Source: a virus. Taken from it: a DNA stretch of 64,000 bases. The notes beneath the pieces are model-generated. The model was not told the origin of the DNA, ran no database searches, and saw only the letters and a program-made list of their open reading frames with translations. A program made the position numbers and the translations under genes. The stretch spans positions 1 through 64,000 of the IMG/VR virus record IMGVR_UViG_3300042991_000131. One strand, written 5' to 3'. Every line of letters starts with the position of its first letter. Positions within the stretch are counted from its first letter, which is position 1. Shown here one piece after another: positions 7,157 through 17,208 of this stretch.

Positions 7157-8872
7157 ATGACCATACCTTCACATCCCGATTATGTCACAGATAGCATCAA
7201 TTGGGAGAAGTACCGTCTTTCGTACGAGGGCGGTCGTGATTTCGTCGAAAAGTACCTCAAGCAGTACACAAGCAGAGAGGACAGTGCTGATTTCACTCTC
7301 CGCAAATCGATAACCTACTGCCCGGCGCATGCAAAAGCTGCGATTATGGAGATTAAAAACTCCATTTTTGAGCGAATGAGCGACGTTTTACGCATTGGTG
7401 GGCCGCAATCGTACCAAGAAGCAATTAACGGCGTCGAAGGTGGTGTCGATTTCACTGGTCGGAACATGACCAGCTTCGTTGGCGCTGAGGTATTGCCTGA
7501 ACTCCTCGTCATGCGCCGTGTTGGCGTATTCGTGGACAAGGCACCAGTGAAAGAAGTGCGTACCAAAGCCGAAGATAAGGGCATCCGGCCATATCTCTAT
7601 GTGTATAAGGCCGAAGATATCCTGTCTTGGGCTTATAACAGCAAGAATGAACTAGTCTCCGTGCTGCTCCGCAGTAACGAGACGGTGATCGACCCGATTA
7701 CTGGTCTCGCTACAGGTGTCGAAGAGAAACTGCGGCTGCTGAGGCTCGTTGACGGCGTGGTCACCGTGACGATGATGGACAAGGACGGTAAGTTGGGCGA
7801 GGCAACGGTCTTAAAGCTCAAGCAGATACCGTTTGTGATGTTTGAAATGACCGAGAGCCTGATGTGCGATATCGCTGATTACCAGATTGCACTGCTGAAC
7901 CTGGAATCATCCGACCTAGCTTACTTGCTGAAGTCGAACTTCCCATTCTATACAGAACAGACGAACCAGCTCTCTGACATGGCTAATCTTGCCCGTCAGG
8001 GCCAGGTGACGCTTGATGCCGATGGTAAGCCGATTGTAGCAGTGGCTGACGGCGCACAATCCGTCAGCATCGGTGCTACAACTGGTCGTCGTTACCCGAA
8101 GGGTACTGAGCGGCCCGGCTTCATTCATCCGTCTCCTGAGCCGATGGAAGTGTCCATGGCTAAGCAGACAGATATGAAGTCCGCTATCAGGCAGCTAGTG
8201 CAATTAGCACTCAGCAACTTGGCGCCCCAGCGCGCCAGTGGTGAGTCTAAGCAGATGGACCAGCAGGGTCTAGAGGCTGGTCTAGCTTATATCGGCCTCG
8301 TCCTTGAGACGGGTGAGAACAAGATCGCCAAGATTTGGGCTGAGTATGAAGGTGAGGATCCTGCACTAGTCGCTTATCCCGACCAGTACAGCTTACTCTC
8401 GGATGCAGACAGGCTGACGCTGGCTAAGGAACTAGCTACGCATCTGCCGAAGGTGCCTAGCTTGACGGCTCAGAAGGCTATCGCTAAGAAGATAGCCTTC
8501 TTAATCATTGGCCGTGGTATCACGCTGAAGCAGGAACAAGACATAATCAAAGAGATTGATGATGCCGAAATCATCGCTATCGACCCGGAAGTGCTGCGGC
8601 TTGATATTGAGGCTGGCTTAGTTGGCCTCGAACTAGCTTCTAGTGCTCGCCTGTACCCGAAGGGTCAGGTTGCTATAGCTAAGAAGGAGCATATCGCTCG
8701 TCTTGCTGCGATTGCTATAGCGCAGGCTCCTGGCGGCGGTGCTGGTAGTGATGCTGCACGTGGCATCCCGACGGGTGCACAAGATAAGAGTGGCAAAGAG
8801 GAAAAGGACGATAGTCAAGATTCAGATAAGCAAGAGCTTGGTAAGGGTAAGGCAGTCAGAGGCAAAGAGTAG
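7157..8872 (+). CDS. portal protein
   Basis: 571 residues, nine bases after the large terminase. The N-terminal region (about residues 28-70) carries EKYLKQYTSRED and a run through SITYCPAH, resembling the DUF4055-type portal family where a YL..F/Y.SRE segment precedes a membrane-like stem. The C-terminal 60 residues are Lys/Glu/Asp/Gly-rich and likely disordered. It would form the dodecameric ring at the packaging vertex. Position and sequence agree. Confidence 0.8.
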   Translation: MTIPSHPDYVTDSINWEKYRLSYEGGRDFVEKYLKQYTSREDSADFTLRKSITYCPAHAKAAIMEIKNSIFERMSDVLRIGGPQSYQEAINGVEGGVDFTGRNMTSFVGAEVLPELLVMRRVGVFVDKAPVKEVRTKAEDKGIRPYLYVYKAEDILSWAYNSKNELVSVLLRSNETVIDPITGLATGVEEKLRLLRLVDGVVTVTMMDKDGKLGEATVLKLKQIPFVMFEMTESLMCDIADYQIALLNLESSDLAYLLKSNFPFYTEQTNQLSDMANLARQGQVTLDADGKPIVAVADGAQSVSIGATTGRRYPKGTERPGFIHPSPEPMEVSMAKQTDMKSAIRQLVQLALSNLAPQRASGESKQMDQQGLEAGLAYIGLVLETGENKIAKIWAEYEGEDPALVAYPDQYSLLSDADRLTLAKELATHLPKVPSLTAQKAIAKKIAFLIIGRGITLKQEQDIIKEIDDAEIIAIDPEVLRLDIEAGLVGLELASSARLYPKGQVAIAKKEHIARLAAIAIAQAPGGGAGSDAARGIPTGAQDKSGKEEKDDSQDSDKQELGKGKAVRGKE

Positions 8873-8900
8873 ATTGACGCACAAACCTAAGGATTAATCC

Positions 8901-11900
8901 ATGGCCACCATCACAGTCGATACATTCCTTGATGGTGGCGTGGCCCGTACGGCTGGTGAGGCCATGGCTATTGGTGCAGGTGCGAAGTTCACAATCAGAA
9001 CAGACACACGTGTGCATGCGAACGCGCCTGCGAGCTTCCTCGGTTCATTAGGCAGCCCAACCTTCACTGACATTGGTGGAGAGTTACTAATCGACGCAAC
9101 GGCTGTCCGCTGGCTAGCCTACGACACTGGATCTGGTAACGTTCCTGCTATAGGCACGACGATTACTCAGGGCGGTGTGACCGGCTACCTGCTTGGCGTC
9201 TGGTCTGCACTTAACGCTGCTCCGACTGCTGTTGGTGCAGCTATGCCAGCCAGTGGCTTTCTTAAGTTCCGTGAAGTAAGCGGCACCTATACTGCTGGAG
9301 CATTGATAGGCATAGGTGCCTCTGCTCTTGGTGCAGATGTGACCGGCTGGATTGAGTGTGCCTGGGACGCAGGCGCCAACTTTGTCGTTGGTCGTGTCGG
9401 TAAATTCACTTCCCGTGGTGGCTGGTTCTATCTAGCTGATACAAACGGCTCTATAGGTCAACAGATTCAGGTACCTAGCACAAGTGTGGCAACTAACAAC
9501 AATTGCCCTGGTGCATGGGTTGAGATATCGCCCGGATCATCCGAGTATGAGTTCTGGCCCGGATTAAAGAATGCTGCTAACGGCTGGACACGTACTGCTC
9601 TTGGCTTCGCCGAGGGCTTTACTGATCGCCGTGGTCGCTTCGTTTGGTCTGCTGCCAATGGACTCTTCCAATTCGGTGAGACAGCAACTCTAGCCGCGAC
9701 ATATGCTAGCGTGGCTGCACAAGCCAGCACATATGCTGGTATCGCCATCATAGGCACTTACACTTGGGATGCCGATGTAGTCACAGTGAATACAGCGGCC
9801 ACGGCACATCTTCTGGAAGATGGCCAGGTAATCGGCCTTGACTTCACATCAGGTTCTGGTGTGGATGCAGCTACATTCGTCGTTACAGTCATTGATGCTT
9901 ATAACTTCAGCTGCGCATATGCCGGCTCTGGCACTGGCGGCAACGTTACTGTACGCCCTGGTGTGACAGTAACGTTCACTAGTCACGGTCTTAATCAGGG
10001 TGAGTCAACCTATTGTGACTTCACTACTGGTACTGGTGTCGACGGCACTTACGAGGTCTATGCTATAACAGGTGCCAATACATATTTGATTAGTATGCCG
10101 CATACTGCGCCCATTACTTCCGGCGCTGTTTCTTGCTTGCATACATTGCAGATTACCTATACAGCACATGGCCACGCAATCGGCAATGAAGTCTACTGTG
10201 ACTTCACAACTGGTGGTGCGACTAATGGCCGGTATGTGATGAAGGCTGTTGCTGCCAATACGATTAACATCAACTATGCTCATAGCGTGGCTATTGGCGT
10301 TAGTAACGTTACGCTGCGTTGGACTATTGGACACGTGCCGCCCAGCGGCTGCAAGGTGCGCATACCGAACGTAATGTTCGCTGAGTGTGCAACTGGTGCT
10401 CGCGCATTGAATACTGTTCCAAATAGCACAACGACATCACGGCCTGAGTTCACGACCACAACTGCTGGCGCTATTGACCTGGAATATCTATACTGTTGGT
10501 CAGTGCGCGCTGCATTTGATCAGGCTTACTCAGTTCGTCTAATAAATTGTGCATTCGTTGATATCTTGCAAGTAACAGAATGTGCTACTGCACTTGACAT
10601 AGATGGTATTGGTGTAAGCCAATATAGTAACCAGGATGCACGTGCAGTCCAGTTGACAAGCTGTTTCGCTGGCGGTACTGTACGTAATGTAGTGTCGCAG
10701 CGTGCTACACTTGGCACGACAGACCATGCAATGGAGATTGCCAATTGTGCCGGACAAACGTTTGAAGATATTGATGCCGGTATAATCCTGTATGCACGTA
10801 GCTCTGGTATACCGCTAAATATTGTTACATGCCAGAACCTAGTCATTAGACGTCCGCGCGTATTCAATGGTAACGTACCAATACAGTCCAGTGTGAATAT
10901 TGTAATTGAAGACTTGGATTACAATGATCGTTTCATCGGACATACAACTGCTTCGACACCTTATACGGCATTCACTATTGGTGCTGGATGCGATAAGATA
11001 ACGCTCGATGGCCTGACGCTGGGTATGGGTGGCACAATTGATGACTGCCATCCATATAATGGATTAGTCTACACACTTGGTGCAACGAATATCAAGTTCC
11101 GTAATCTGGGTACGGCTGCTGCATACCTAAAGACTGGAGTGTGGGCTCCTAATTATGCTGCATGTGCCCGGGCCTTCTCAACTGGTGGCAACAATAATAC
11201 AATTAAGGTACAGCGCGTATTCTGTGGAAAGATGCGCTCTGGCTTAATAAGCACGATTAACAGCGATAAGAACATAACTTTCGAGCAGATTCTTGCTAAC
11301 AGTCCGTGGCTGCATTCTGCTAAGGCTGGCTTCGGATCAACATTAGCCAGCTTGAATACGCAACAACGTGGATGCTATGCTGGCGTTTGGTCTGCTACAG
11401 GTCAGACATCAGTCTATGGCACGCATTGGCATGATTTGTTCCTTGGTAAAGCATATGGTGGTCTATTGCTGACTATGAATGAGCCAACTGCTGAAACAGT
11501 CAGCTTATTCACCGTTAATGCGGGTATCTGTAAGTTCAACTCGGCCGGCGGCATCGAAATGCGTGCCATCGGTGCAAAAGCCACTTGGGAAATGCCGTAT
11601 TTCTCGAAGGGTCACACTGGTTTCGCCAATATCACACCTGTGATGATAGGTGGCGGTGCGATCGGTAACTTCCGCTTTAAGTATCAGATTAACACAGGTT
11701 CTGGTTGGTCAGCACTTAGTGGACAGTTAACTGCTGCACAGCTGCAAACTGCACTAGTGTCTGAGACAATCAGTCCTTCTGTTGGCTTCAAATTGCGTAT
11801 TGAAATAGAAACAGTAACTACTAATACTGCTGCCATAACTTTCTTGCGCATTCACACGACTACAACTATCGCTGCACAAAATGCCATTGATTATGTTCTG

Positions 11901-12161
11901 GATACGAATACGCTAGCCATCACTGGCCTGCAAGTCGGTTCAGATGTTGTAATCTATGAAGCTGGCACGACAACTATACTTGATAATGTTGATTCCAATG
12001 GTAGTTCCTCCTGGAATTATATCTTCAGTGGCGCTGATACAATTGATATCGGTATTTTCAAAGCCGGTTATATACCAGCATATATTCGTAATTATGCTTT
12101 GAGTGTGGCTGATGCTTCTGTCCCTGTGAGTCAAGTCCTAGATAGAAACTATCAGCCCTAA
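8901..12161 (+). CDS. large virion appendage-type protein with beta repeats and beta-helix-like domain
   Basis: 1,086 residues, preceded by AAGGA. About residues 290-480 hold three tandem copies of a roughly 60-residue beta domain (each with an AH/GH...G..DFT(S/T)G core), followed at about 490-720 by short-strand repeats rich in N, C, D and I that look like a right-handed beta-helix of the pectate-lyase type. This architecture is common in tailspikes and head appendages that bind or cut polysaccharide. Its place between portal and scaffold is unusual for a tail fibre and suggests a capsid- or neck-attached appendage. No catalytic residues identified. Confidence 0.55.
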   Translation: MATITVDTFLDGGVARTAGEAMAIGAGAKFTIRTDTRVHANAPASFLGSLGSPTFTDIGGELLIDATAVRWLAYDTGSGNVPAIGTTITQGGVTGYLLGVWSALNAAPTAVGAAMPASGFLKFREVSGTYTAGALIGIGASALGADVTGWIECAWDAGANFVVGRVGKFTSRGGWFYLADTNGSIGQQIQVPSTSVATNNNCPGAWVEISPGSSEYEFWPGLKNAANGWTRTALGFAEGFTDRRGRFVWSAANGLFQFGETATLAATYASVAAQASTYAGIAIIGTYTWDADVVTVNTAATAHLLEDGQVIGLDFTSGSGVDAATFVVTVIDAYNFSCAYAGSGTGGNVTVRPGVTVTFTSHGLNQGESTYCDFTTGTGVDGTYEVYAITGANTYLISMPHTAPITSGAVSCLHTLQITYTAHGHAIGNEVYCDFTTGGATNGRYVMKAVAANTININYAHSVAIGVSNVTLRWTIGHVPPSGCKVRIPNVMFAECATGARALNTVPNSTTTSRPEFTTTTAGAIDLEYLYCWSVRAAFDQAYSVRLINCAFVDILQVTECATALDIDGIGVSQYSNQDARAVQLTSCFAGGTVRNVVSQRATLGTTDHAMEIANCAGQTFEDIDAGIILYARSSGIPLNIVTCQNLVIRRPRVFNGNVPIQSSVNIVIEDLDYNDRFIGHTTASTPYTAFTIGAGCDKITLDGLTLGMGGTIDDCHPYNGLVYTLGATNIKFRNLGTAAAYLKTGVWAPNYAACARAFSTGGNNNTIKVQRVFCGKMRSGLISTINSDKNITFEQILANSPWLHSAKAGFGSTLASLNTQQRGCYAGVWSATGQTSVYGTHWHDLFLGKAYGGLLLTMNEPTAETVSLFTVNAGICKFNSAGGIEMRAIGAKATWEMPYFSKGHTGFANITPVMIGGGAIGNFRFKYQINTGSGWSALSGQLTAAQLQTALVSETISPSVGFKLRIEIETVTTNTAAITFLRIHTTTTIAAQNAIDYVLDTNTLAITGLQVGSDVVIYEAGTTTILDNVDSNGSSSWNYIFSGADTIDIGIFKAGYIPAYIRNYALSVADASVPVSQVLDRNYQP

Positions 12162-12169
12162 GGAATGCA

Positions 12170-13519
12170 ATGGCCAAAATAACCAATAAAAGCCAACTCA
12201 ACGTCGGTACAGAACTGACGATTGACGAAGTGGCTCGCACATTCACACTAAATGTGGCCGGTAATCTAGTCGCCAAAGATGGCGTCAGTATACAGGCACT
12301 ATATTCCAAGTTTGTCGATCTCTGGACTAACATGAGTTATCAAGACAGCCCGTTCCCGATGTATGCCATCGACGTGCTGTCTGGCCAGTTCCAATTCGGT
12401 ACAGACGGAAGCACATTCAGCGGCTGGAAACCAGCTAATGACACTGTTCGCAATATGCTTCGTGATGGTGGCTGGTCAGAATATTCAGCTGCTGGTGTGC
12501 TTAATCGACAATATGCTGGTTTTAATGGTCTAGGCGGCATCAACACTGGTGCGCAGCCTTATTATCATCTTGATGCAGCTGATGCTCCTACGAATTTTCC
12601 ATTTGATGACCAGTTCAATGTCGGTGTGCAAGTCTTTGGTGATGCTGCCAATGGTAACTTCGACAAGCGCACCTTTGCCAAAACATTCGTGCGTGAGTAT
12701 GGCAAGAAGTATAAGGACTCGGTCCTAGCCGATACTGGTAAGACTGCTACTGGTGCCTTCAAGGTCGATTTCTTGATTAGTAATGAAGATGACCTTAAGA
12801 TCCAGGCTAATGACGCTGCCATGACTGGCGCGCCCTATAGCGGGATTACTGTTGAGTTCTTCGCTGTTGACCAGATGAAGACAATTGGTGGCGGTAGCTA
12901 CCCTTTCCGGATTATCATCGAGGGTAACAACGCTACACTTGAGCAGATTTACACAAAGGTCCAGTACCTGCTTCGTCAGGCCACTGATATTGACGCTGGC
13001 GCTGGTACAGTCACTGGTAAGACTGCTGCCGCTATGTTGGAGTTCGTTGGCGATACGCTTAACACTAAGACTGGCGTCTTCATCAACAATATTCAAGCAA
13101 ACGACATTAATCGCATAGTTCTGAAAGATCAGAACGGTGTCGATCGCACATATCCGTATGTGGCTGCTGGTACTCTGAGCTTTAATGCTTCGCTAATCGG
13201 TGCAGGTTCTAGCTATCGCCTGATGTTCACAGCGCCTCCTGGTGCTGGCAATGATTACGGCGAAGCTGGTGCTATCACTGTGAATGATGGTAGCGGTACG
13301 CCGATCACTGGTACGATTAGTGCAGCCTCGATAGGCTTCACCTTCGACTACGACGGTAACGTTCAAGGTGGCTTCACTGCTGGCACTGATCGTCCTGTCA
13401 CCTTGATCGGTATCCGCCCCGGTTACGGTAAGTTCGCTGTCGCAACCGGCACACTGTCCCGCTCAAAGGGCATAAGCCTCTCGCTTGTTGCTGAGCAGGA
13501 CCGCGCGTATGCGGCCTAA
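12170..13519 (+). CDS. virion structural protein, 449 residues
   Basis: Follows the appendage gene by eight bases. It starts with a beta-rich segment and has many aromatic-Gly-Asp turns (for example YQDSPFPMYAIDVLSGQFQFG) and a beta-sandwich-like C-terminus. No enzyme motif is visible. The block 8901-14145 appears to be one module: composition, spacing and alternating Ser/Thr/Gly-rich beta proteins are shared. Probably exposed on the virion; exact location unknown. Confidence 0.55.
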   Translation: MAKITNKSQLNVGTELTIDEVARTFTLNVAGNLVAKDGVSIQALYSKFVDLWTNMSYQDSPFPMYAIDVLSGQFQFGTDGSTFSGWKPANDTVRNMLRDGGWSEYSAAGVLNRQYAGFNGLGGINTGAQPYYHLDAADAPTNFPFDDQFNVGVQVFGDAANGNFDKRTFAKTFVREYGKKYKDSVLADTGKTATGAFKVDFLISNEDDLKIQANDAAMTGAPYSGITVEFFAVDQMKTIGGGSYPFRIIIEGNNATLEQIYTKVQYLLRQATDIDAGAGTVTGKTAAAMLEFVGDTLNTKTGVFINNIQANDINRIVLKDQNGVDRTYPYVAAGTLSFNASLIGAGSSYRLMFTAPPGAGNDYGEAGAITVNDGSGTPITGTISAASIGFTFDYDGNVQGGFTAGTDRPVTLIGIRPGYGKFAVATGTLSRSKGISLSLVAEQDRAYAA

Positions 13520-13521
13520 TC

Positions 13522-14145
13522 ATGATAACATTCGACGGGCCGAACAAGATCATCGAGCTTGACGGTACGTTGCGAGTGTCAATTAGAGGCATCTACAGCC
13601 GCTGGGTTGATTGGATGGCTCAAAGTGACAATCTCAAATACCTTCCAGCTTTCTCAGTAATCGCTGACCCGCCTAAGATCCCCGTATATGCCACGCTAGA
13701 AAATGGCTGGCGTATACGTCCCTTAGGCCAAGCAACACCATACGTCTTAACACTGTTTGATGGCTTCTTAGCCACAGCAGAAGAGACGGATCCGCTACTT
13801 TTCGTGTCTAGTGGAGCTAATCCGCGTGTGGTACTTGAGTCACCAGTCATAGCCGTTGGCTTTGAAATGGGCGGCACATCACTAACGCCAGAAGATATCT
13901 GGACGCATGAACCCAGGACGCTGACTGGTGGAGGCGGCGCTGGACCTAGCGGTGTGATCCACGTAATTGGAGACACTATTATCGTCAGCGACGAAACTGC
14001 TGCAACGATTAGTGAACTCAGTGATAGCGAAATGACAGTACAGAGTCCTGATTACAGTGTTGCCTCTGATCCAGATGCTAACATTCAGTTACCTGATGAT
14101 TCCTCAACTGCCACAGTGGAGCCGGACTCCACGATAGGAACGTAA
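13522..14145 (+). CDS. structural protein of the appendage module, 207 residues
   Basis: Starts two bases after the previous stop. N-terminal about 130 residues form a beta-rich domain containing TLENGWRIRPLG and a DGFL turn, recalling small phage structural proteins found beside large appendage genes. The C-terminus after about residue 135 is a low-complexity Ser/Asp/Glu/Thr/Val tail, likely disordered. Its stop shares a base with the next start. Confidence 0.5.
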   Translation: MITFDGPNKIIELDGTLRVSIRGIYSRWVDWMAQSDNLKYLPAFSVIADPPKIPVYATLENGWRIRPLGQATPYVLTLFDGFLATAEETDPLLFVSSGANPRVVLESPVIAVGFEMGGTSLTPEDIWTHEPRTLTGGGGAGPSGVIHVIGDTIIVSDETAATISELSDSEMTVQSPDYSVASDPDANIQLPDDSSTATVEPDSTIGT

Positions 14146-14498
14146 TGCCTACCATCTACTCCGGTGACACTTGGCCGTTCACCGCAACACTCAAAGTTGG
14201 CGTCGTAATCTTTCCTGTAGCCGGTGCCACACCTGGCCCGGCAGATACAGTTACTGCTAAGTTCATTGATAGCAAGACGTCTGTGCCGATTACGAATGAT
14301 ATCACATGCTTGGAAGCCACTCCTGGCGCAGATTGGCTCAACGGCAAGGTTGCTATCGCGCCTTCTGACGTCGAAAGCATTAAGCTAGAGCCTTTCGTCG
14401 GTAAGCCTGTTCTGCTAGTTATCCAAGTGCAGCGTACTGGTTATGGCAAGAAAGAGTGGCAGACTTCCTACACAATTAAGAAGGGCTGGATAGCCTAA
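14145..14498 (+). CDS. small beta-rich structural protein
   Basis: 117 residues, opening with MPTIYSGDTWPF. The strand pattern (a Gly/Pro-rich Ig-like or BppU-like fold, PADTVTAKFID) suggests a small adaptor domain. Its TAATG overlap with both neighbours implies coordinated translation with the proteins on either side. No catalytic motif. Likely an adaptor of the preceding appendage proteins. Confidence 0.5.
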   Translation: MPTIYSGDTWPFTATLKVGVVIFPVAGATPGPADTVTAKFIDSKTSVPITNDITCLEATPGADWLNGKVAIAPSDVESIKLEPFVGKPVLLVIQVQRTGYGKKEWQTSYTIKKGWIA

Positions 14499-14941
14499 TG
14501 GCATATATCGACGCGTCAGGTGGCGATGCCTATATGGCTACACGCGTCGGTAGCGATGCGTGGGATGAGGCCGAGACAGCCGACAAGGATAAGGCACTTG
14601 GCCATGCTACTCGGATTATTGATAACCTGAACTATCTTGGTATGAAGGCTGTGGCCGATCAGGAGAATGCTTTCCCTCGCCATGGTCAGACTGATGTGCC
14701 TAGCGATGTGTTAAATGCTTGCTGTGAGATTGCTCTAGCGTTACTTGATGGTGTTAATCCGGAACTAGAACTTGAAAACCTGAGTCAAGTTGCCTCAGGG
14801 TATGCCAACGTCAAAACTACCTTCAATCGTGACTCGCTACCGGAACACATCCTGGCAGGTGTTCCATCTTCGACAGCTTGGCGCTATCTTAAGCCCTGGT
14901 TGCAAGATAATCGTAGCGTGAACATGATAAGGGTGTCCTAA
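14498..14941 (+). CDS. DnaT-like head-tail connector
   Basis: 147 residues. The beginning (AYIDASGGDAYMATR, then DAWDEA...DK..AL..ATRIID) matches the family annotated as DnaT-like in phage heads, whose members are adaptor proteins at the head-tail joint rather than replication proteins. In most phages this gene follows the coat protein; here it comes before the scaffold. RBS is weak but the start overlaps the previous stop (TAATG). Confidence 0.65.
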   Translation: MAYIDASGGDAYMATRVGSDAWDEAETADKDKALGHATRIIDNLNYLGMKAVADQENAFPRHGQTDVPSDVLNACCEIALALLDGVNPELELENLSQVASGYANVKTTFNRDSLPEHILAGVPSSTAWRYLKPWLQDNRSVNMIRVS

Positions 14942-14951
14942 GGACAAACAG

Positions 14952-15743
14952 ATGCGTCTCAATATCATTTCTACTCTACTGCTACTCGCCTATGAAGGTG
15001 AGGAAACGCCCGAAGCGAAGGCTGCTGCCGAAGCTGCCCGAAAGGCCGCCGAAGATGAAAAGAATGGTAAGAAGTTCTCTCAGGAAGATGTGAACAAGAT
15101 CGTTGCTGAAGAGAAGCGCAAGACACAGGCTGCACAGGCCAAGCTCGTCACTGAGCTTGAAGCCATGCGGAATAAGGCTAATCTCACCGCCAGCGAGCGC
15201 GAAGAGATTGAGCAGCGTCTTGAGAGCGTCAAGTCTGAGTTCATGACGAAGGAGGAACTTCTCAAGCAAGAGAAGGCCAAGAGCGAGAAGAAGCTCAAGG
15301 AAGAACTGGATACTAAGTCGAAGGAAGCCGAGAACTGGCGCGGCCGGTTCACTCAGTCCACTATCACGCGTTCGATTACTGATGCGGCCGTCGCTTCGGA
15401 TGCTTTCAGCCCGAAGCAGATTGTTGCTCAGTTAGCACCAAATACTCGCCTTGTCGATGTGCTTGGCGAGGACAACAAACCTACTGGTGAGTTCGTGGCA
15501 AAGGTGAAAATCACCGTGAAGGACAAGGACAGTAAAGACGTTACTCTCGACCTTCCGGTCGACGAGGCAGTGAAGAAGATGAGTGAGCAGGACGAGTTCG
15601 CTAATCTGTTCAAGGGTAAGGGCACCGGCGGTACTGGCGGTCAGAACCGTGGCGGTGGCAAGACCCCTGATTTAGTTACAGCGGCTCAGGGCGACCCTGC
15701 AACATATCGTCGTCTTCGCAAAGAAGGTAAGATCAGTCTCTAA
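14952..15743 (+). CDS. capsid scaffolding protein
   Basis: 263 residues directly before the coat gene. About residues 20-150 form one long charged coiled coil (Ala/Glu/Lys/Gln), then a small compact domain, then a Gly-rich segment and basic C-terminus, the layout of phage scaffolds that assemble inside the procapsid and are then lost. The first 14 residues (MRLNIISTLLLLAY) are hydrophobic and closely resemble the start of the coat protein, an unusual shared leader. Confidence 0.75.
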   Translation: MRLNIISTLLLLAYEGEETPEAKAAAEAARKAAEDEKNGKKFSQEDVNKIVAEEKRKTQAAQAKLVTELEAMRNKANLTASEREEIEQRLESVKSEFMTKEELLKQEKAKSEKKLKEELDTKSKEAENWRGRFTQSTITRSITDAAVASDAFSPKQIVAQLAPNTRLVDVLGEDNKPTGEFVAKVKITVKDKDSKDVTLDLPVDEAVKKMSEQDEFANLFKGKGTGGTGGQNRGGGKTPDLVTAAQGDPATYRRLRKEGKISL

Positions 15744-15795
15744 TCACCTGTGCCACGAAGCATAGCTTCTGTCACACTCCCAAGGAAATCTACAA

Positions 15796-17151
15796 GTGCG
15801 TACTCTCAATCTGATCCCCACAATCATCCTGCTGGCCTACGCGAACGACAATGATGCGTTCGTTCCCGAGGTCTGGGCGCAGGAATCCCTGATGATCCTA
15901 GAGAATAACATGGTTGCGACCAATCTGGTCCACCGTGACTTCTCGAATCAGATCGCTTCGTTTGGTGATGTGGTCAACACCCGCAAGCCCGGCACCTTCA
16001 CTGCTACACGCAAGGGTAACAATGATGATGTGACCGATCAGGATGCAAGCGCGACCAACGTGCCGGTGCCTCTCGATCAGCACCTGCACACCAGTTTCGT
16101 CATCAAGGATGGCGAGGAATCGAAGAGCATGAAGTCGCTGGTTGAGGAGTACCTCAAGCCGGCTGCTATCTCGCTCGCCGAGGCTGCCGACCAGATCGTT
16201 CTCGGTCAGGTCTACAAGTTCCTGGGCAACGCGGTCGGTAAGCTCGGCACAACGATCACCAAGGATGTGGTCATCGCTGCGCGTGAGAAGATGAACGCGA
16301 ACAAGGTTCCGCTCCAGGGCCGCAACTTCCTGATCAGCCCGAACATGGAAGGTGCCCTGCTTGGCATCGCTGATTTCGTCAACGCTGAGAAGGTTGGCGA
16401 TGATGGCACTGCTCTCCGCGAAGGTTCGGTCGGCCGCAAGTTCGGCTTCGATACCTACATGGCTCAGCAGGTTCCGTCGATCGTTGGTGCTGCTCAGTCT
16501 GCTAGCGTCACTACGACCTCGGGCTACGCCGCCGGTGTTAGCACTGTTGCTTGCACCACGACCACAACTGCTCTGACAGTTGGTACGTGGGTCACAATCG
16601 ACGGTCAGCCGTACCAGATCGCTGCCGGCACAACCGCGACCTCGTTGGTCCTGGCTAGCCCGCTGCGTCAGGCTATCCTGACTGCCTCTGTGGTTGTTCC
16701 GTACGCTGCCTCCCTGATCAATCAGGTCGGTGGCTACGTTGCTGGTTGGTACAAGGCGATGAACTACGACACAGTGACACCGATCAAGGTCGGTCAGCTG
16801 ATTTCGTCCGGTGCCGGTATCTACTCGGCCATCGGCGGCACGGATGCGACCAAGCTCGTGCTTGATCGCCCCCTGGCTGCGACTGCCGCCGATGATGCCG
16901 TCCTGGGTCGCGGCCCGAACGGTGAGTATGGCTTCGCGTTCCACCGGAATGCGCTGGCCTTCGTCACCCGCCCGCTTGCCCAGCCCCGCGCTGGCATGGG
17001 CGCTCTGTCGTCCGTCGCGTCGTACAATGGTCTCGGCCTGCGCGTGACCATGACCTACGACGGCAAGGCTCAGGGCACACGTGTGACCCTCGACATGCTG
17101 GCTGGTGTCAAGGAACTGGATCTGGCTCTCGGCTGCCCGGTCCTTGGCTAA
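15796..17151 (+). CDS. major capsid protein, P22 coat-like (HK97 fold)
   Basis: 451 residues from a GTG with AAGGA ten bases upstream. After a hydrophobic leader it has EVWAQESLMILENNM and VNTRKPGTF, hallmark segments of the P22 gp5-like coat family. A Ser/Thr/Gly-rich beta insert lies at about residues 230-300, where P22-type coats carry an accessory domain. Codon use is markedly more GC-rich than its neighbours, usual for a highly expressed gene. A hairpin follows the stop. Confidence 0.85.
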   Translation: MRTLNLIPTIILLAYANDNDAFVPEVWAQESLMILENNMVATNLVHRDFSNQIASFGDVVNTRKPGTFTATRKGNNDDVTDQDASATNVPVPLDQHLHTSFVIKDGEESKSMKSLVEEYLKPAAISLAEAADQIVLGQVYKFLGNAVGKLGTTITKDVVIAAREKMNANKVPLQGRNFLISPNMEGALLGIADFVNAEKVGDDGTALREGSVGRKFGFDTYMAQQVPSIVGAAQSASVTTTSGYAAGVSTVACTTTTTALTVGTWVTIDGQPYQIAAGTTATSLVLASPLRQAILTASVVVPYAASLINQVGGYVAGWYKAMNYDTVTPIKVGQLISSGAGIYSAIGGTDATKLVLDRPLAATAADDAVLGRGPNGEYGFAFHRNALAFVTRPLAQPRAGMGALSSVASYNGLGLRVTMTYDGKAQGTRVTLDMLAGVKELDLALGCPVLG

Positions 17152-17165
17152 TTAGGTAAAACTAG

Positions 17166-17195
17166 TGCCTGTGCAGGAGTAATCCTGCACAGGCA
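17166..17195 (+). terminator. hairpin after the coat gene
   Basis: 13-bp perfect stem (17166-17178 with 17183-17195), loop GTAA, weak T tail. Likely a partial terminator or mRNA-stabilising end that sets high coat expression. Confidence 0.6.
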
Positions 17196-17208
17196 TTGGT
17201 CCTAAGCC

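Noticed and set aside
15898-16944. 348-codon antisense open frame within the coat gene
   Set aside because: Mirror of GC-rich coat codons; no RBS and composition of a shadow frame.
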